A stretch of 64,000 nucleotides of DNA. Origin: CBDCGS01 sp965216915. Lineage in GTDB: Bacteria; Pseudomonadota; Alphaproteobacteria; UBA828. Below are positions 46,917 to 55,257 of this stretch, one piece after another (positions within the stretch are counted from its first letter, which is position 1; every line of letters begins with the position of its first letter). The notes below the pieces were generated by a model. It made no database searches, was not told the origin of the DNA, and saw nothing but the letters and a program-made list of their open reading frames with translations. The stretch lies in the NCBI GenBank assembly GCA_965216915.1, contig CBDCGS010000005.1, forward strand, positions 423,893 through 487,892, in the 5' to 3' direction. The translations under genes were made by a program, and so were the position numbers.

Positions 46917-47204
46917 ATGGCGCACTACGTTTACATCCTTGCGAGCCGAAAACATGGCACGCTTTACATCGGTTCGACGAGCGACCTTCCTCGGCGCATC
47001 TACGAGCACAAGGAAGAATTGGTGGACGGTTTCACCAAACGCCATGGAATCAAGACGCTCGTCTATTTCGAAGTTCACGACCGCTTCGATGACGCCCTTC
47101 AGCGTGAGCGGACGATGAAGCACTGGAAGCGCGATTGGAAAATTTCCCTGATCGAGCGCGACAACCCCGACTGGAAAGACCTCTTCCCAAGCTTGTTTGG
47201 CTAA
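46917..47204 (+). CDS. GIY-YIG nuclease superfamily protein (UPF0213/YhbQ-like)
   Basis: A 95-residue stand-alone GIY-YIG domain. The motif pair is YVYIL near residue 4 and LYIGSTSDL near residue 16, followed by the conserved arginine (PRRIYEHK) and the glutamate-containing region RERTMKHWKRDWKISLIE. The full family order is intact, so it may be an active nuclease. The ATG has GGAGGG ten bases upstream. Both sides carry duplicated palindromic repeats and a remnant of its own 3' end, which suggests that gene and repeats belong together as a small mobile or repeat-managing cassette; that is inference. Confidence 0.9.
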   Translation: MAHYVYILASRKHGTLYIGSTSDLPRRIYEHKEELVDGFTKRHGIKTLVYFEVHDRFDDALQRERTMKHWKRDWKISLIERDNPDWKDLFPSLFG

Positions 47205-47253
47205 CGGTTAATCCCGGCCACGCGGTTGACCGAGCGCCCGCACAAGCGCGGGT

Positions 47254-47292
47254 GTTCCTGGATCCGCGGGTCAAGCCCGCGGATGAGGATAG
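47254..47292 (+). repeat. Palindromic repeat, forward copy 2
   Basis: Same element with a perfect 9-bp hairpin, ATCCGCGGG-TCAAG-CCCGCGGAT. It starts 50 bases after the GIY-YIG stop codon and could also end its transcript. Confidence 0.88.
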
Positions 47293-47338
47293 GATAAGCA
47301 AGGGACTCGCTGTCGCCAGCGAGGCGCCCTATTGTCGT

Positions 47339-47375
47339 CACGTCATCCGCGGGCTTGACCCGCGGATCCAGGAAC
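47339..47375 (-). repeat. Palindromic repeat, reverse copy 2
   Basis: Inverted partner of forward copy 2, 46 bases away. The two facing hairpins resemble the paired REP arrangement called a REPIN. Confidence 0.88.
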
Positions 47376-47490
47376 ACCGGCCTTCCAAAACTCGACGATC
47401 GTCAACGCCACCCGACTGCGCCGACGCACGGGACGCTGCCCCGCGCGGGGTATATGATCCGGTCCACACCAGCGGCGGGGAGGACGCGAC

Positions 47491-48243
47491 ATGCTGCTCA
47501 AGGATCGCGCCGGCATCGTGACCGGCGGCAGCTCTGGCATCGGGCGCGCGACGGTGATCGAGATGGCGGCGGCCGGCGCCGCGGTGCTGGTGACCGATCT
47601 CGACGAGGCGGGCGGCGAGGCCGTGGTCGCGGAGGTGCGCGAGCAGGGCGGCACGGCCGCGTTTCTGCGCACCGACGTCGCCAGCGAGGCCGATGTGGAG
47701 GCCTCGGTCGCGCGCGCGTTGAGCGCCTTCGGGCGGCTCGACCTCGCCTACAACAATGCGGGCGTCGAGGGGCCGCAGGCGCTCCTGCCCGACCAGGACA
47801 TGGCGGCCGTGCAGCGCGTCTTCGACATCATGATCAACGGCGTCTATCTCTGCATGCGCGCGCAGATCCCCGCGATGCTCGAGGCGGGCGGCGGCGCGAT
47901 CGTCAACGCGGGCTCCATGTGGGGGCTCGCCGCCTACCCCGAATGGTCGCCCTACATGACCGCGAAGCACGCGGTCTCCGGCATGACCAAGGTCGCGGCC
48001 CTGGAATATGCCGCCCGCGGCATTCGCGTGAACGCCGTGGCGCCGGGGCCGGTCTTGACGCCGCTCTTGCTGCGCGGCTGGAAGAACGATCCCGACAAGG
48101 CATCCGGCCGCGTGCCGATGCGGCGGATCGGCCGGCCCGAGGAGGTGGCGCATGCCGTGGTCTGGCTGCTCTCCGACAAGGCGAGCTTCGTCACCGGGCA
48201 CGTGCTGCCGGTCGACGGCGGCATGCTGGCGGAGAAAGGATGA
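47491..48243 (+). CDS. SDR-family oxidoreductase
   Basis: A 250-residue classical SDR. Motifs are GIVTGGSSGIGRATVIEMAA, YNNAG, and YMTAK with the serine in NAGSMWGLAAYPEW. An aspartate after beta-2 (VTDLDEAGGE) suggests NAD(H). It begins 78 bases after the last palindromic repeat with GGGGAGG upstream of the ATG and is followed after 90 bases by the DUF3830 gene. The substrate is unknown. Confidence 0.88.
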   Translation: MLLKDRAGIVTGGSSGIGRATVIEMAAAGAAVLVTDLDEAGGEAVVAEVREQGGTAAFLRTDVASEADVEASVARALSAFGRLDLAYNNAGVEGPQALLPDQDMAAVQRVFDIMINGVYLCMRAQIPAMLEAGGGAIVNAGSMWGLAAYPEWSPYMTAKHAVSGMTKVAALEYAARGIRVNAVAPGPVLTPLLLRGWKNDPDKASGRVPMRRIGRPEEVAHAVVWLLSDKASFVTGHVLPVDGGMLAEKG

Positions 48244-48333
48244 TCCGGGGCTTGCCGCGGCGCCTGCGCGCCCGCCATCTTGCCCACCCCCATTCTGCCT
48301 GTTGAGCAGACGAAGGAAGCCCGGAGGCCGCCC

Positions 48334-48747
48334 ATGCCGTGTCTCACCATCAACGCCGGACCGTTCACCTTTCGCGCCCGCCTCGAGACCGAGCAGGCGC
48401 CCAAGACCTGCGCCCGCTTCGTCGAGCTTCTGCCGTTCGAGAACCAGGTGATCCATGTGCGCTGGAGCGGCGAGGCGGTCTGGATCCCGCTTGGCGATTT
48501 CGACACCGGTCTCGGCTTCGAGAACCACACCTGCTATCCCTCGCGCGGCGACCTGCTGCTCTATCCGGGCGGCTTCAGCGAGACCGAGATCCTGTTCGCC
48601 TACGGCAGCACCGCCTTCGCGAGCAAGATGGGGAGCCTCGCCGGCAACCACTTCCTGACGGTGATCGAAGGCGGCGAGCATTTGCCGGCGCTCGGTGAAA
48701 TGGTGCTGTGGAAGGGAGCGCAGCCGATCGTGTTCGCGGCGGAGTGA
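48334..48747 (+). CDS. DUF3830 family protein (cyclophilin-like fold)
   Basis: A 137-residue protein that matches the DUF3830 pattern: AGPFTFRARLETEQAPKTCA, FENQVIHVRWSGEAVWIPLG, and YPGGFSETEILFAYGSTAF. The family is predicted to have a cyclophilin-like fold and often sits in catabolic operons next to dehydrogenases, as here. No activity is established. The ATG at 48334 has GGAGG at a good distance and is preferred to 48280. Confidence 0.85.
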   Translation: MPCLTINAGPFTFRARLETEQAPKTCARFVELLPFENQVIHVRWSGEAVWIPLGDFDTGLGFENHTCYPSRGDLLLYPGGFSETEILFAYGSTAFASKMGSLAGNHFLTVIEGGEHLPALGEMVLWKGAQPIVFAAE

Positions 48748-48763
48748 GCTGGACCCGGCCGGG

Positions 48764-50710
48764 TCAGCGCCAGATCCGCTCGGCGAGCGCCGGCCCGACG
48801 ACATGGCGCGCGCCGTGGACCGAGAGGTGGTCGTCATCGACATAGAGCGGTCGCGCGCCATCGAGCACACGGCAGGCCGACGCGCATAGTATCGGCGCGA
48901 GCGGAATGAACGTCGCGTCGTGCCGGTCGGCCACCGCGGCGAGAATCTTGTCCGCTTCGGCGTTCCGGTCTTGCACGTCGGCCAGCGAGGGCGAGGGCGG
49001 CGCCGGAAGGCCGAGCCGAAGACGCAGCGCGAGCGTCGGCGGCACGTTCCAACCGATCTCGGGAACACCACCCAGCAGGATCACGTTCATCCCGGCCGCC
49101 CGTAGGCGCGCCACGCTCGCCTCGAGGCCCGCGCGGACGAGCGCGGCGTTTCCGGCGTCGGCCGCCCCGTCAACCGGCGCGAGCCGCACCCCGGTGCCCG
49201 CCTCGCCCGCCGCGCGCTCGCCGGTGGCGTTGAGCGCCCAGCGCGCGGCGAGGATCACGGTGTCGATGGCGGTCTCTCGCGTCTCGATCATCGCGATGAC
49301 CGCATCGTTGAACCGCGCGCACCGCCGCCAATCGGGACGCGCGCGCCGAACGCCGAGAAGGGGCGCGCAGGCCGAATGCGGTGCGACGTAGCCGGCACGG
49401 CCATCCGCGCGCAGCACATGGTCGAAGGCGGAATAGAGCGCGCCGGCGTGGCTGTCGCCCCACAGCAAGACCGTGGGCGCCGCCCCCTCTTGCCCCACCA
49501 GGCAGAAGCCCTCTTGCGGCAGCCGGTTGGCGCAGGTGTGGCGGTTTTCCTCGATGTCCGCCGCGCCCTCCGCGGCTGCGAGCGCAGCACCGGAGAACCG
49601 TGACGGGACGCCGTCCAGGGCGATCATGCCAACGCTCAGCGCCAAACACGCCGCCCCGGCGATGGCAGACGCCGAGAAAATGGTGCGCCGCCCCATGAGG
49701 TTCTTCCGGCGGAACGGCCGCTCGACAAACCGCCATGACAGGGTTGCGAGCGCGATCGAACCAAAGATGGCAGCCACGATGACCGGCATCGGCAGCTCGG
49801 TCGTGCCGTAGCTGATCCGCAGGAATGAAAGGATCGGCCAATGCCAGAGATAGAGCGAGTAGGAGATCAGCCCGAAGAAGACGAGCGGTCGTACCGACAG
49901 GCACCGCGCGACCCGCGTCTCCGGGCCTGCGTGAATCAGCAGGGCCGTGCCGACGCAAGGCACCAGCGCGGTCGCGCCGGGAAAGGGCGTCGTCGCGCCA
50001 TAGAGAAACACCGCGAGGATGATCAACCCGAGCCCGAGCGCCGCCGCCCCCTCGGCGAGATGCCGACCACGCCACGGCGGGACCATGCCGAGCGCGAGCA
50101 CGGCACCGCACATGAGCTCCCACATGCGGGTCGGGATGAGATAGAACGCCGCGTCCGGCCGGCTGTCCGTGACCACGATGCTCGCCACGAGCGAGAGCGC
50201 GAGCAGCGCCAGCACGACCCCGTTCAGCGCGCCCCGACCGAAGCGCGCGAAGAGCAGCAGGAGAAGCGGAAAGACGATGTAGAACTGCTCCTCGACCGCG
50301 AGCGACCAGGTGTGGAGCAGCGGGCGATACTCGGCCGCCGTCGAGAAATAATCGATCGCCACATAGAAATAGACGTTCGAGAAGAAGAGCGTCGTCGCGC
50401 CAAAGGACTTGCCGAAACTTTCGAGTGCCGCCGGCGCAAGCAGAAACCATGCGGCCGCGGCGCTGAGCAGGGCGACGGTGAACAGCGCGGGCAAGATGCG
50501 CCGCGCCCGCCGCTCGTAGAAATGGACGATCGAGAACCGGCCCTCCCGGATTTCACCGGCGATGATCCCGGTGATCAGAAAGCCCGAAATGACGAAAAAC
50601 ACATCGACGCCGACATATCCGCCGGTCACGCCAGGCACCCCGGCGTGATAGAGCACCACGGGAAGCACGGCGAGCGCCCGCAGCCCATCGATATCGGAGC
50701 GGTAGGTCAA
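48764..50710 (-). CDS. Acyltransferase 3/OafA-type membrane protein with C-terminal SGNH domain
   Basis: A 648-residue protein. The start is placed at the TTG at 50710 so that the product opens TYRSDIDGLRALAVLPVVLY, the standard N-terminus of this family; further upstream the frame is non-coding in character. Residues 1 to about 370 are the ten-helix acyltransferase 3 domain (FFVISGFLITGIIAGEIREG, HTWSLAVEEQFYIVFPLLLL, SYSLYLWHWPILSFLRISYG). The periplasmic SGNH domain has WGDSHAGALY near 418 and the Asp-His pair in DDDHLSVHGARHV near the end. It probably O-acetylates a surface polysaccharide or lipid. The start codon is the least certain part. Confidence 0.85.
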   Translation of the reverse strand: MTYRSDIDGLRALAVLPVVLYHAGVPGVTGGYVGVDVFFVISGFLITGIIAGEIREGRFSIVHFYERRARRILPALFTVALLSAAAAWFLLAPAALESFGKSFGATTLFFSNVYFYVAIDYFSTAAEYRPLLHTWSLAVEEQFYIVFPLLLLLFARFGRGALNGVVLALLALSLVASIVVTDSRPDAAFYLIPTRMWELMCGAVLALGMVPPWRGRHLAEGAAALGLGLIILAVFLYGATTPFPGATALVPCVGTALLIHAGPETRVARCLSVRPLVFFGLISYSLYLWHWPILSFLRISYGTTELPMPVIVAAIFGSIALATLSWRFVERPFRRKNLMGRRTIFSASAIAGAACLALSVGMIALDGVPSRFSGAALAAAEGAADIEENRHTCANRLPQEGFCLVGQEGAAPTVLLWGDSHAGALYSAFDHVLRADGRAGYVAPHSACAPLLGVRRARPDWRRCARFNDAVIAMIETRETAIDTVILAARWALNATGERAAGEAGTGVRLAPVDGAADAGNAALVRAGLEASVARLRAAGMNVILLGGVPEIGWNVPPTLALRLRLGLPAPPSPSLADVQDRNAEADKILAAVADRHDATFIPLAPILCASACRVLDGARPLYVDDDHLSVHGARHVVGPALAERIWR

Positions 50711-51178
50711 CCGGCTCGACGCCTCGCTCTGTTCACAAGATTTGGCGCGTGGAGGCCGCGCATCGCCGGAGCTCGCTCGGTGGCGCACGCCCCACGCAGA
50801 CCGCCTCTCGGTCTGAGCCGCCGCGATCGGGCGCGAGCGATTCACGGATCGCGGAGTGGCGGCTCGGGTCCGCGCGCTCCGCGTTGTCGGGCTTGATCGC
50901 GCCTGCGCATTCACGCACGACCGATAGGCGCGCGGGATGAGGCCAAGACCCACCGGCGTCAGCGCGTGGCATAGGGGTTCAATCTCAGACGTCGACAACC
51001 TGCGAACCATCAATATTGGCTGTGCAACCGCCCAAACGACCCCGCCAAAGGCATTAGGATGATGGGCCTGTTGGGGGTCGCACATCCATGATTGACCCAC
51101 GCCTACCGCCTGGGCGATGGTCGCCAGGTGGCGCGGCGCAGTGGGCGCCGGCGGCGACACCGGGAGACAGAGGACATC
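50711..51178. other. 468-base gap without a recognised gene
   Basis: Open frames here are arginine-rich and lack ribosome sites. The gap must hold promoters for the acyltransferase (minus) and the NTF2-like gene (plus). No clear element was identified. Confidence 0.4.
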
Positions 51179-51613
51179 ATGAAGCACGATGCGAGCGTCG
51201 CGGGACTGACCGAGGTGTTCGAGGACTGGACCCGCTGCCTCAACGAGGGGGAGCTGGAGCGGTTCTGGGCCTATTACGACGATGGGGCCGAGATCCTCGA
51301 CGAGGACTATCCCTGGCGCATGACCAAGGATGAGTTCATCGACCACATCAACTTCCACGCCACCGGTCTCGGCAGCGGCTCGCTATGGGAGTTCTTCCAA
51401 TGGGTGCCGCGCGAAACGGCCGTCAAGGTGTGGGGCACGACGGGCCATGTCAGCGGCTTCTCGACCTTCCGCGGCAAACCGCGCGATTCGGGTTTCCGCC
51501 AGCGCTTCATGGGCTTCACGCACGCCTGGTACCACGCGGACGGACGGTGGCGGCTGGTCTCCTGGCACCAAAGCCCGCTGCTCGGCCGCATCGAGGGCGC
51601 CTCGCCCGGCTGA
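51179..51613 (+). CDS. SnoaL/NTF2-like protein
   Basis: A 144-residue protein of the NTF2-like fold (FEDWTRCLNEGELERFWAYY, DDGAEILDEDYPWRMTKDEF, then a C-terminal sheet ending DGRWRLVSWHQSPLLG). Aromatic and acidic residues would line a ligand pocket. The ATG at 51179 is preceded by AGAGG. It is the first of three genes on the plus strand with an acetoacetate-decarboxylase-like protein and an SDR. A role in the same small-molecule pathway is inferred. Confidence 0.78.
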   Translation: MKHDASVAGLTEVFEDWTRCLNEGELERFWAYYDDGAEILDEDYPWRMTKDEFIDHINFHATGLGSGSLWEFFQWVPRETAVKVWGTTGHVSGFSTFRGKPRDSGFRQRFMGFTHAWYHADGRWRLVSWHQSPLLGRIEGASPG

Positions 51614-51691
51614 GGTACAAGCGGGCGCGCGGGCGGCACCCGATGAGGAGGCATATGCGGCGCCCTGTCAGGGAGCGGTAGGACGGCTCCC

Positions 51692-52387
51692 ATGAACGAA
51701 AAGCAGCTCGACACCGCGCTTCTGCCCTACCCCCTGCCGCCCTGGAAGCATCGCTTCCGCACGCTCAGCATTTTCTGCGAGGTCGACGAGGCGGTGCTGG
51801 CGCCGCGCGTGCCCGCGCCGCTGACGCTTGCCTCCAACCTCGTGCAGATCACCGTGATGCATTTCGAGGCGAGCGTGCCGACGCGGCCCTACTACGACAG
51901 CGCAGTGATCGCACAGGTGCGCTATGGCGAGGAGATCGGCGGGCACTGGGTGCATGCGTTCACCAGCACCGACCAGGTTTGCGCCGGCACGCGCGAGCTT
52001 TGGGGCTTTCGTATGAAGCTCGCGGCGATGGAGCTGCACATCGACACGAACCGGATCTGGGGCTTCACCGAGCGGCTCGGCCGGCGCGTCATCTCGATCG
52101 ACATGACGCCAACCGGTGAGGCGTTCGAGCCGCTCAAGACCTTCCCCCGGCTCTTCGTGAAGGCGCTGCCCGAGGCCGACCGCGGCGAGGCGGTGAAGCG
52201 TCAGGTGGTGCAGCTGCCGGCGGAGACCGAGATCACCGAGACGATCTGGGGCACCGGCGCCGTCACGTTCGAGCCGAGCGACGACGACCCGACGCACCTT
52301 CTGACGCCGCGCCGGATCATCGGCGCGAGCCTCGTCTCGGGCAACCAGGTGCTGCCCTGGGGCGTCGTGCTCTCGGGCAACAGCTAG
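51692..52387 (+). CDS. Acetoacetate decarboxylase-like protein lacking the usual Schiff-base lysine
   Basis: A 231-residue member of the acetoacetate decarboxylase superfamily. The catalytic segment reads RELWGFRMKLA where the classical enzyme has RELSAYPKKLG. By that alignment the position of Lys115 is Met and only the second lysine (Lys116) remains. The rest of the fold is recognisable (FCEVDEAVLAPRVPAPLTLA, ASNLVQITVMHFEASVP). Either the second lysine acts, or the protein is not a decarboxylase. It is followed by an SDR 13 bases downstream and preceded by an NTF2-like gene. Confidence 0.82.
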   Translation: MNEKQLDTALLPYPLPPWKHRFRTLSIFCEVDEAVLAPRVPAPLTLASNLVQITVMHFEASVPTRPYYDSAVIAQVRYGEEIGGHWVHAFTSTDQVCAGTRELWGFRMKLAAMELHIDTNRIWGFTERLGRRVISIDMTPTGEAFEPLKTFPRLFVKALPEADRGEAVKRQVVQLPAETEITETIWGTGAVTFEPSDDDPTHLLTPRRIIGASLVSGNQVLPWGVVLSGNS

Positions 52388-52400
52388 GGCAGTCTGAGCG

Positions 52401-53207
52401 ATGCCGGGACGCCTCGAGGGACGGGTTGCGCTGGTCACCGGCGCGGGCTCGAGCGGGCCCGGCTGGGGGAACGGCAAGGCCGCTGCCGTGCTCTATGCGC
52501 GCGAGGGCGCGAGGGTGCTCGCGCTCGACATCGATGAGAGCGCGGTCGCCGAGACCCACCGCATCGTCGAGAGCGAAGGCGGCGCCTGCACACCGCATGT
52601 CGCCGACGTGAGCGACAGCGCGCAGGTGGCTGGTGCGGTCGAGGCGGCGCTCCAGGCCTACGGCCGCATCGACGTGCTGCACAACAATGTCGGCCTGCTC
52701 GATCTCGCAGGCCCCGTCGAGCTTGCGGAAGAGACCTGGGACCGCGTGGTCGACGTCAACGTCAAGGGCATGTTTCTCACCTGCAAGCATGTGCTGCCGG
52801 TGATGGAGGCCCAGGGCGCCGGTGCGATCGTCAACATCTCCTCGGTCGCCGCGATCCGCTATTGGGGCACGCCCGCGATCGCCTACAACACGACGAAAGC
52901 GGCGATCCTGCAGTTCACCCAGACCGTCGCGCTGCAATATGCGCGCAAGGGCATCCGGGCAAATTGCGTGCTGCCGGGCGTCATCGACACGCCGCTGATC
53001 GCCCCCGATCCCGCCGCCCATACGGCGGACGAGCTCGATGCGATCCAGGCCGAGCGCCACAACATGATCCCGATCGGTCACATGGGCGAGGCCTGGGACG
53101 TGGCGCAGGCCGCCCTCTTCCTCGCCTCCGATGAGGCGAAATACATCACCGGCACCCAGCTCGTCGTCGACGGCGGCCTCACCTGCACGTGCATTCCGGA
53201 TTGGTAG
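52401..53207 (+). CDS. SDR-family oxidoreductase
   Basis: A 268-residue SDR with a somewhat unusual cofactor loop, VALVTGAGSSGPGWGNGKAA, longer than the classical GxxxGxG. The structural motif is HNNVG in place of NNAG, and the active site is YNTTK with serine in NISSVAAIRYW. An aspartate after beta-2 (ALDIDES) favours NAD(H). It is coupled to the acetoacetate-decarboxylase-like gene. The same pairing of ADC-like and SDR genes recurs at 57-59 kb. Confidence 0.86.
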   Translation: MPGRLEGRVALVTGAGSSGPGWGNGKAAAVLYAREGARVLALDIDESAVAETHRIVESEGGACTPHVADVSDSAQVAGAVEAALQAYGRIDVLHNNVGLLDLAGPVELAEETWDRVVDVNVKGMFLTCKHVLPVMEAQGAGAIVNISSVAAIRYWGTPAIAYNTTKAAILQFTQTVALQYARKGIRANCVLPGVIDTPLIAPDPAAHTADELDAIQAERHNMIPIGHMGEAWDVAQAALFLASDEAKYITGTQLVVDGGLTCTCIPDW

Positions 53208-53268
53208 GGGCGCGGCGCACGAGCGATTGGTCAGTTGGAAATGGCGATCTCCAAGCCGGCGCCACCAA

Positions 53269-53604
53269 TCAGTCGATCGCGAGCGGCGAGAAGCGCCGCG
53301 CAAGGATCGCGTTCACCCAGGTGCGCCAAACCAGGCCGAGCGTCGCCGGCGCCCGCTCGACCGAGCGCGCGATCGGATAGCGCACGAGGATGACGGCGAT
53401 GGCCGGGTTGTCCGCCGAGCCGTCGACCCGTAGACGAAGCGCCTCAAGATTAGGCGACGAGCCGTGCGCCAACTTCTCACCGAGAAGGGCTGCGGCCGCG
53501 CCGTCCAGCGATGCGCTTGGAAAAAGGTGGTCGCGCCCAGCTAGGGCCGCGCCCGTGCCGTCGCGCTGCCCGAGCACGATTCGGAGGTCCGGCCAATTGG
53601 CCAT
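53269..53604 (-). CDS. Possible small hypothetical protein
   Basis: A 111-codon frame beginning MANWPDLRIVLGQRDGTGAA, in a 500-base space between an SDR and the PEP-CTERM gene. The composition is balanced, not the Arg/Pro-rich pattern of the shadow frames nearby, and no other frame covers it. No ribosome site is obvious and no family was recognised. Confidence 0.5.
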   Translation of the reverse strand: MANWPDLRIVLGQRDGTGAALAGRDHLFPSASLDGAAAALLGEKLAHGSSPNLEALRLRVDGSADNPAIAVILVRYPIARSVERAPATLGLVWRTWVNAILARRFSPLAID

Positions 53605-53639
53605 GGGGCATCGATACGAAAAAAGTCAAGGAATACCTT

Positions 53640-53668
53640 TTGCCGGTCATCTAGATCTCGTGTAAAAG
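53640..53668 (+). promoter_or_regulatory. Candidate promoter of the PEP-CTERM gene
   Basis: TTGCCG at 53640-53645 and TAAAAG at 53663-53668 are 17 bases apart, in a locally AT-rich stretch. The gene starts 40 bases downstream with GGGAG before its ATG. Confidence 0.5.
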
Positions 53669-53707
53669 AAGAAAAACCAATGACATCGTTAGGGGCGGGA
53701 GAATCAC

Positions 53708-54391
53708 ATGTCAAATTCAAGGGTGATGCGTGCTGCGTTGGCGGCCACTGGTTTCTTGGCGGTTTCAACGGTCGTGGCCTCTGCCGGGGCAACGCTGACG
53801 ACATTCACAAATGAAGGGGCGTTCAATACCGCCGTCAGCGGTGTCACTCTCTCCACCGAGAGCTTCGAGACACTCTCGGCCGGCAACAACGGCGTCGGGT
53901 CGATCGACTTCGGCGATGTCACGGCGAGTGTTGCGACCGGAACGATTTTCGGCAGCAACAGCGGCTCCCTAGTCACCTTGGGCACGACGGCACTCAATTG
54001 GCAGCAGAATGCCGACGGCGACATCACCTTTACTTTCGACACGCCGATCAACGCGTTCTCCATCGACGTCCGGGACTTTGGCGCGCTGACCATCTCGAAC
54101 ACGCTCGTCGTCACCGTTGGCGGGGGCACGCCGTTCAACGTGTTCGAGAACAACACCGATTCGTCGGCGCAGCTCTTCTTGGGGCTGTTCGACGACATGG
54201 CGACCTTCTCGACCGTGAGCTTCTCGGACACCGCGACCTCGGCCGATGGAATCGGCCTCGACCGCCTCCAATACGGTGCGCTCCCCAACACACCGACCCC
54301 GGCGCCCGAGCCGGCCACGGGCGCTATGCTCGCGGTCGCGTTGGCCGGTCTCGGCGTGTTGCATCTGCGCCGCCGGAAAACGGCACGGTGA
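53708..54391 (+). CDS. PEP-CTERM sorting-domain protein
   Basis: A 227-residue exported protein. It has a signal peptide (MRAALAATGFLAVSTVVASA, mature from about GATLT), a beta-rich, Thr/Ser/Gly-rich body with FETLSAGNNGVGSIDFGDVT and an FDTPINAFSIDVRDFG segment, and a C-terminal tripartite tail: Pro-Glu-Pro in TPAPEPATGAM, a hydrophobic helix, and LRRRKTAR. This tail is recognised and processed by an exosortase. Its base composition is lower in GC than its neighbours. No exosortase is in the window. The 3' end overlaps the convergent DUF4198 gene by 68 bases. A surface or matrix role is inferred. Confidence 0.8.
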   Translation: MSNSRVMRAALAATGFLAVSTVVASAGATLTTFTNEGAFNTAVSGVTLSTESFETLSAGNNGVGSIDFGDVTASVATGTIFGSNSGSLVTLGTTALNWQQNADGDITFTFDTPINAFSIDVRDFGALTISNTLVVTVGGGTPFNVFENNTDSSAQLFLGLFDDMATFSTVSFSDTATSADGIGLDRLQYGALPNTPTPAPEPATGAMLAVALAGLGVLHLRRRKTAR

Positions 54392-55196
54392 AGCTCAGCG
54401 TCGCCCAATAGCTGTGCCAGGCATCGCCGGGCTTTTCACCCCACGGGATCATGTGGACGGCGTTGAGCAGCACCATGCCGCCGTCCCCCAGCGGGATCGT
54501 GGCCCGACCCGCCGCGTCGGTGCGCACCTTGGCCACGGTCAGCGCATCGTCTCGGTCGTGGCGAAACACCGAGATCTGGATGTCGGCGATCGGCGCGCCG
54601 TTCCAACGTAGCCGGACCGGCAGCGCGCTCGCGTCGGCACGCAGCGCATAGGGATTGACCTCGGCGATCAACTCGAGCGGCATGCCGAGCGGCTTGTCGG
54701 CACCGGCGGCGCCCTCTCCCACCTGCACCAGCGCCTTGGCGCAGCGTGTGTAGACCTCGGTGAAGCCGTCGGGCGGGAGGCCGCGCCGGCGATGGGCCGC
54801 GCGCGCCCAGTCCAAGCCCTCTCGGGCCAGGAAGCCCTGAAACAGCGCGGGGTCGTCATAGGTCACCCGGCGTTCTTTCGAATGATAGGAAAGAACGTGG
54901 AGTCCCTTGCGCGCGGGCGCTTCGTGGAAGGCGGGGATATCACCGGTGCGGCTCAGGGGCCTGCGCGTCACCGCACCATCGGTGATCGCAACGCGGACCG
55001 CTTCCGCCGGCACATAGGGATGGGTGTTACCCTTGAGGTCCTTGCCGAGCTTGAGGTCGGCGACGATGGTGCCGTCGATCCCGACGCGAAAGACGGTCGG
55101 CTCGATCCAAAACTCGTGGGCCCCCGCGCCGACGGGAGGCAGCAACAGGCCGACCAGCGCAACGAGCGCCAATCCGCCGCCAATCGATCTTCGCAT
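54324..55196 (-). CDS. Periplasmic DUF4198-type protein
   Basis: A 290-residue exported protein. The start at 55196, with GGGAGG nine bases upstream, gives a signal peptide (IGGGLALVALVGLLLPPVGA, cleavage near GAHEF) and a mature N-terminus beginning AHEFWIEPTVFRVG, the usual opening of DUF4198 proteins. Members are often found with nickel or cobalt uptake systems. The C-terminal part has GDGGMVLLNAVHMIPWGEKP before a Thr/Arg-rich end. The gene diverges from a HupE/UreJ gene, 61 bases apart, which supports a role in metal acquisition. Confidence 0.8.
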   Translation of the reverse strand: MRRSIGGGLALVALVGLLLPPVGAGAHEFWIEPTVFRVGIDGTIVADLKLGKDLKGNTHPYVPAEAVRVAITDGAVTRRPLSRTGDIPAFHEAPARKGLHVLSYHSKERRVTYDDPALFQGFLAREGLDWARAAHRRRGLPPDGFTEVYTRCAKALVQVGEGAAGADKPLGMPLELIAEVNPYALRADASALPVRLRWNGAPIADIQISVFRHDRDDALTVAKVRTDAAGRATIPLGDGGMVLLNAVHMIPWGEKPGDAWHSYWATLSFTVPFSGGADATRRDRPTRPRA

Positions 55197-55257
55197 CCGA
55201 TGCGCCTCCCCGGCCTGTGGTAGGCTCGCCGCGCAAGAGTTCCCCAACGCCCCCACG

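Larger units (their letters stand above)
47154..47413 (+). repeat. GIY-YIG 3'-end unit, copy B
   Basis: The reference copy of the unit, overlapping the last 17 codons of the intact GIY-YIG gene and continuing through the forward repeat (47254-47292), spacer, reverse repeat (47339-47375) and tail. Closely similar to copy A outside the spacer. Confidence 0.85.

Noticed and set aside
46917..47204. GIY-YIG gene as part of a group I intron or homing element
   Set aside because: No intron core, no interrupted host gene; the protein is a stand-alone short domain.
46439..47301. Small minus-strand frames containing SSAGLTRGSRNT-like peptides
   Set aside because: They are translations of the palindromic repeats, not genes.
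50711..51358. N-terminal extension of the acyltransferase to 51358
   Set aside because: The extension is compositionally non-coding and overlaps the NTF2-like gene; the family begins at YRSDIDGLRA.
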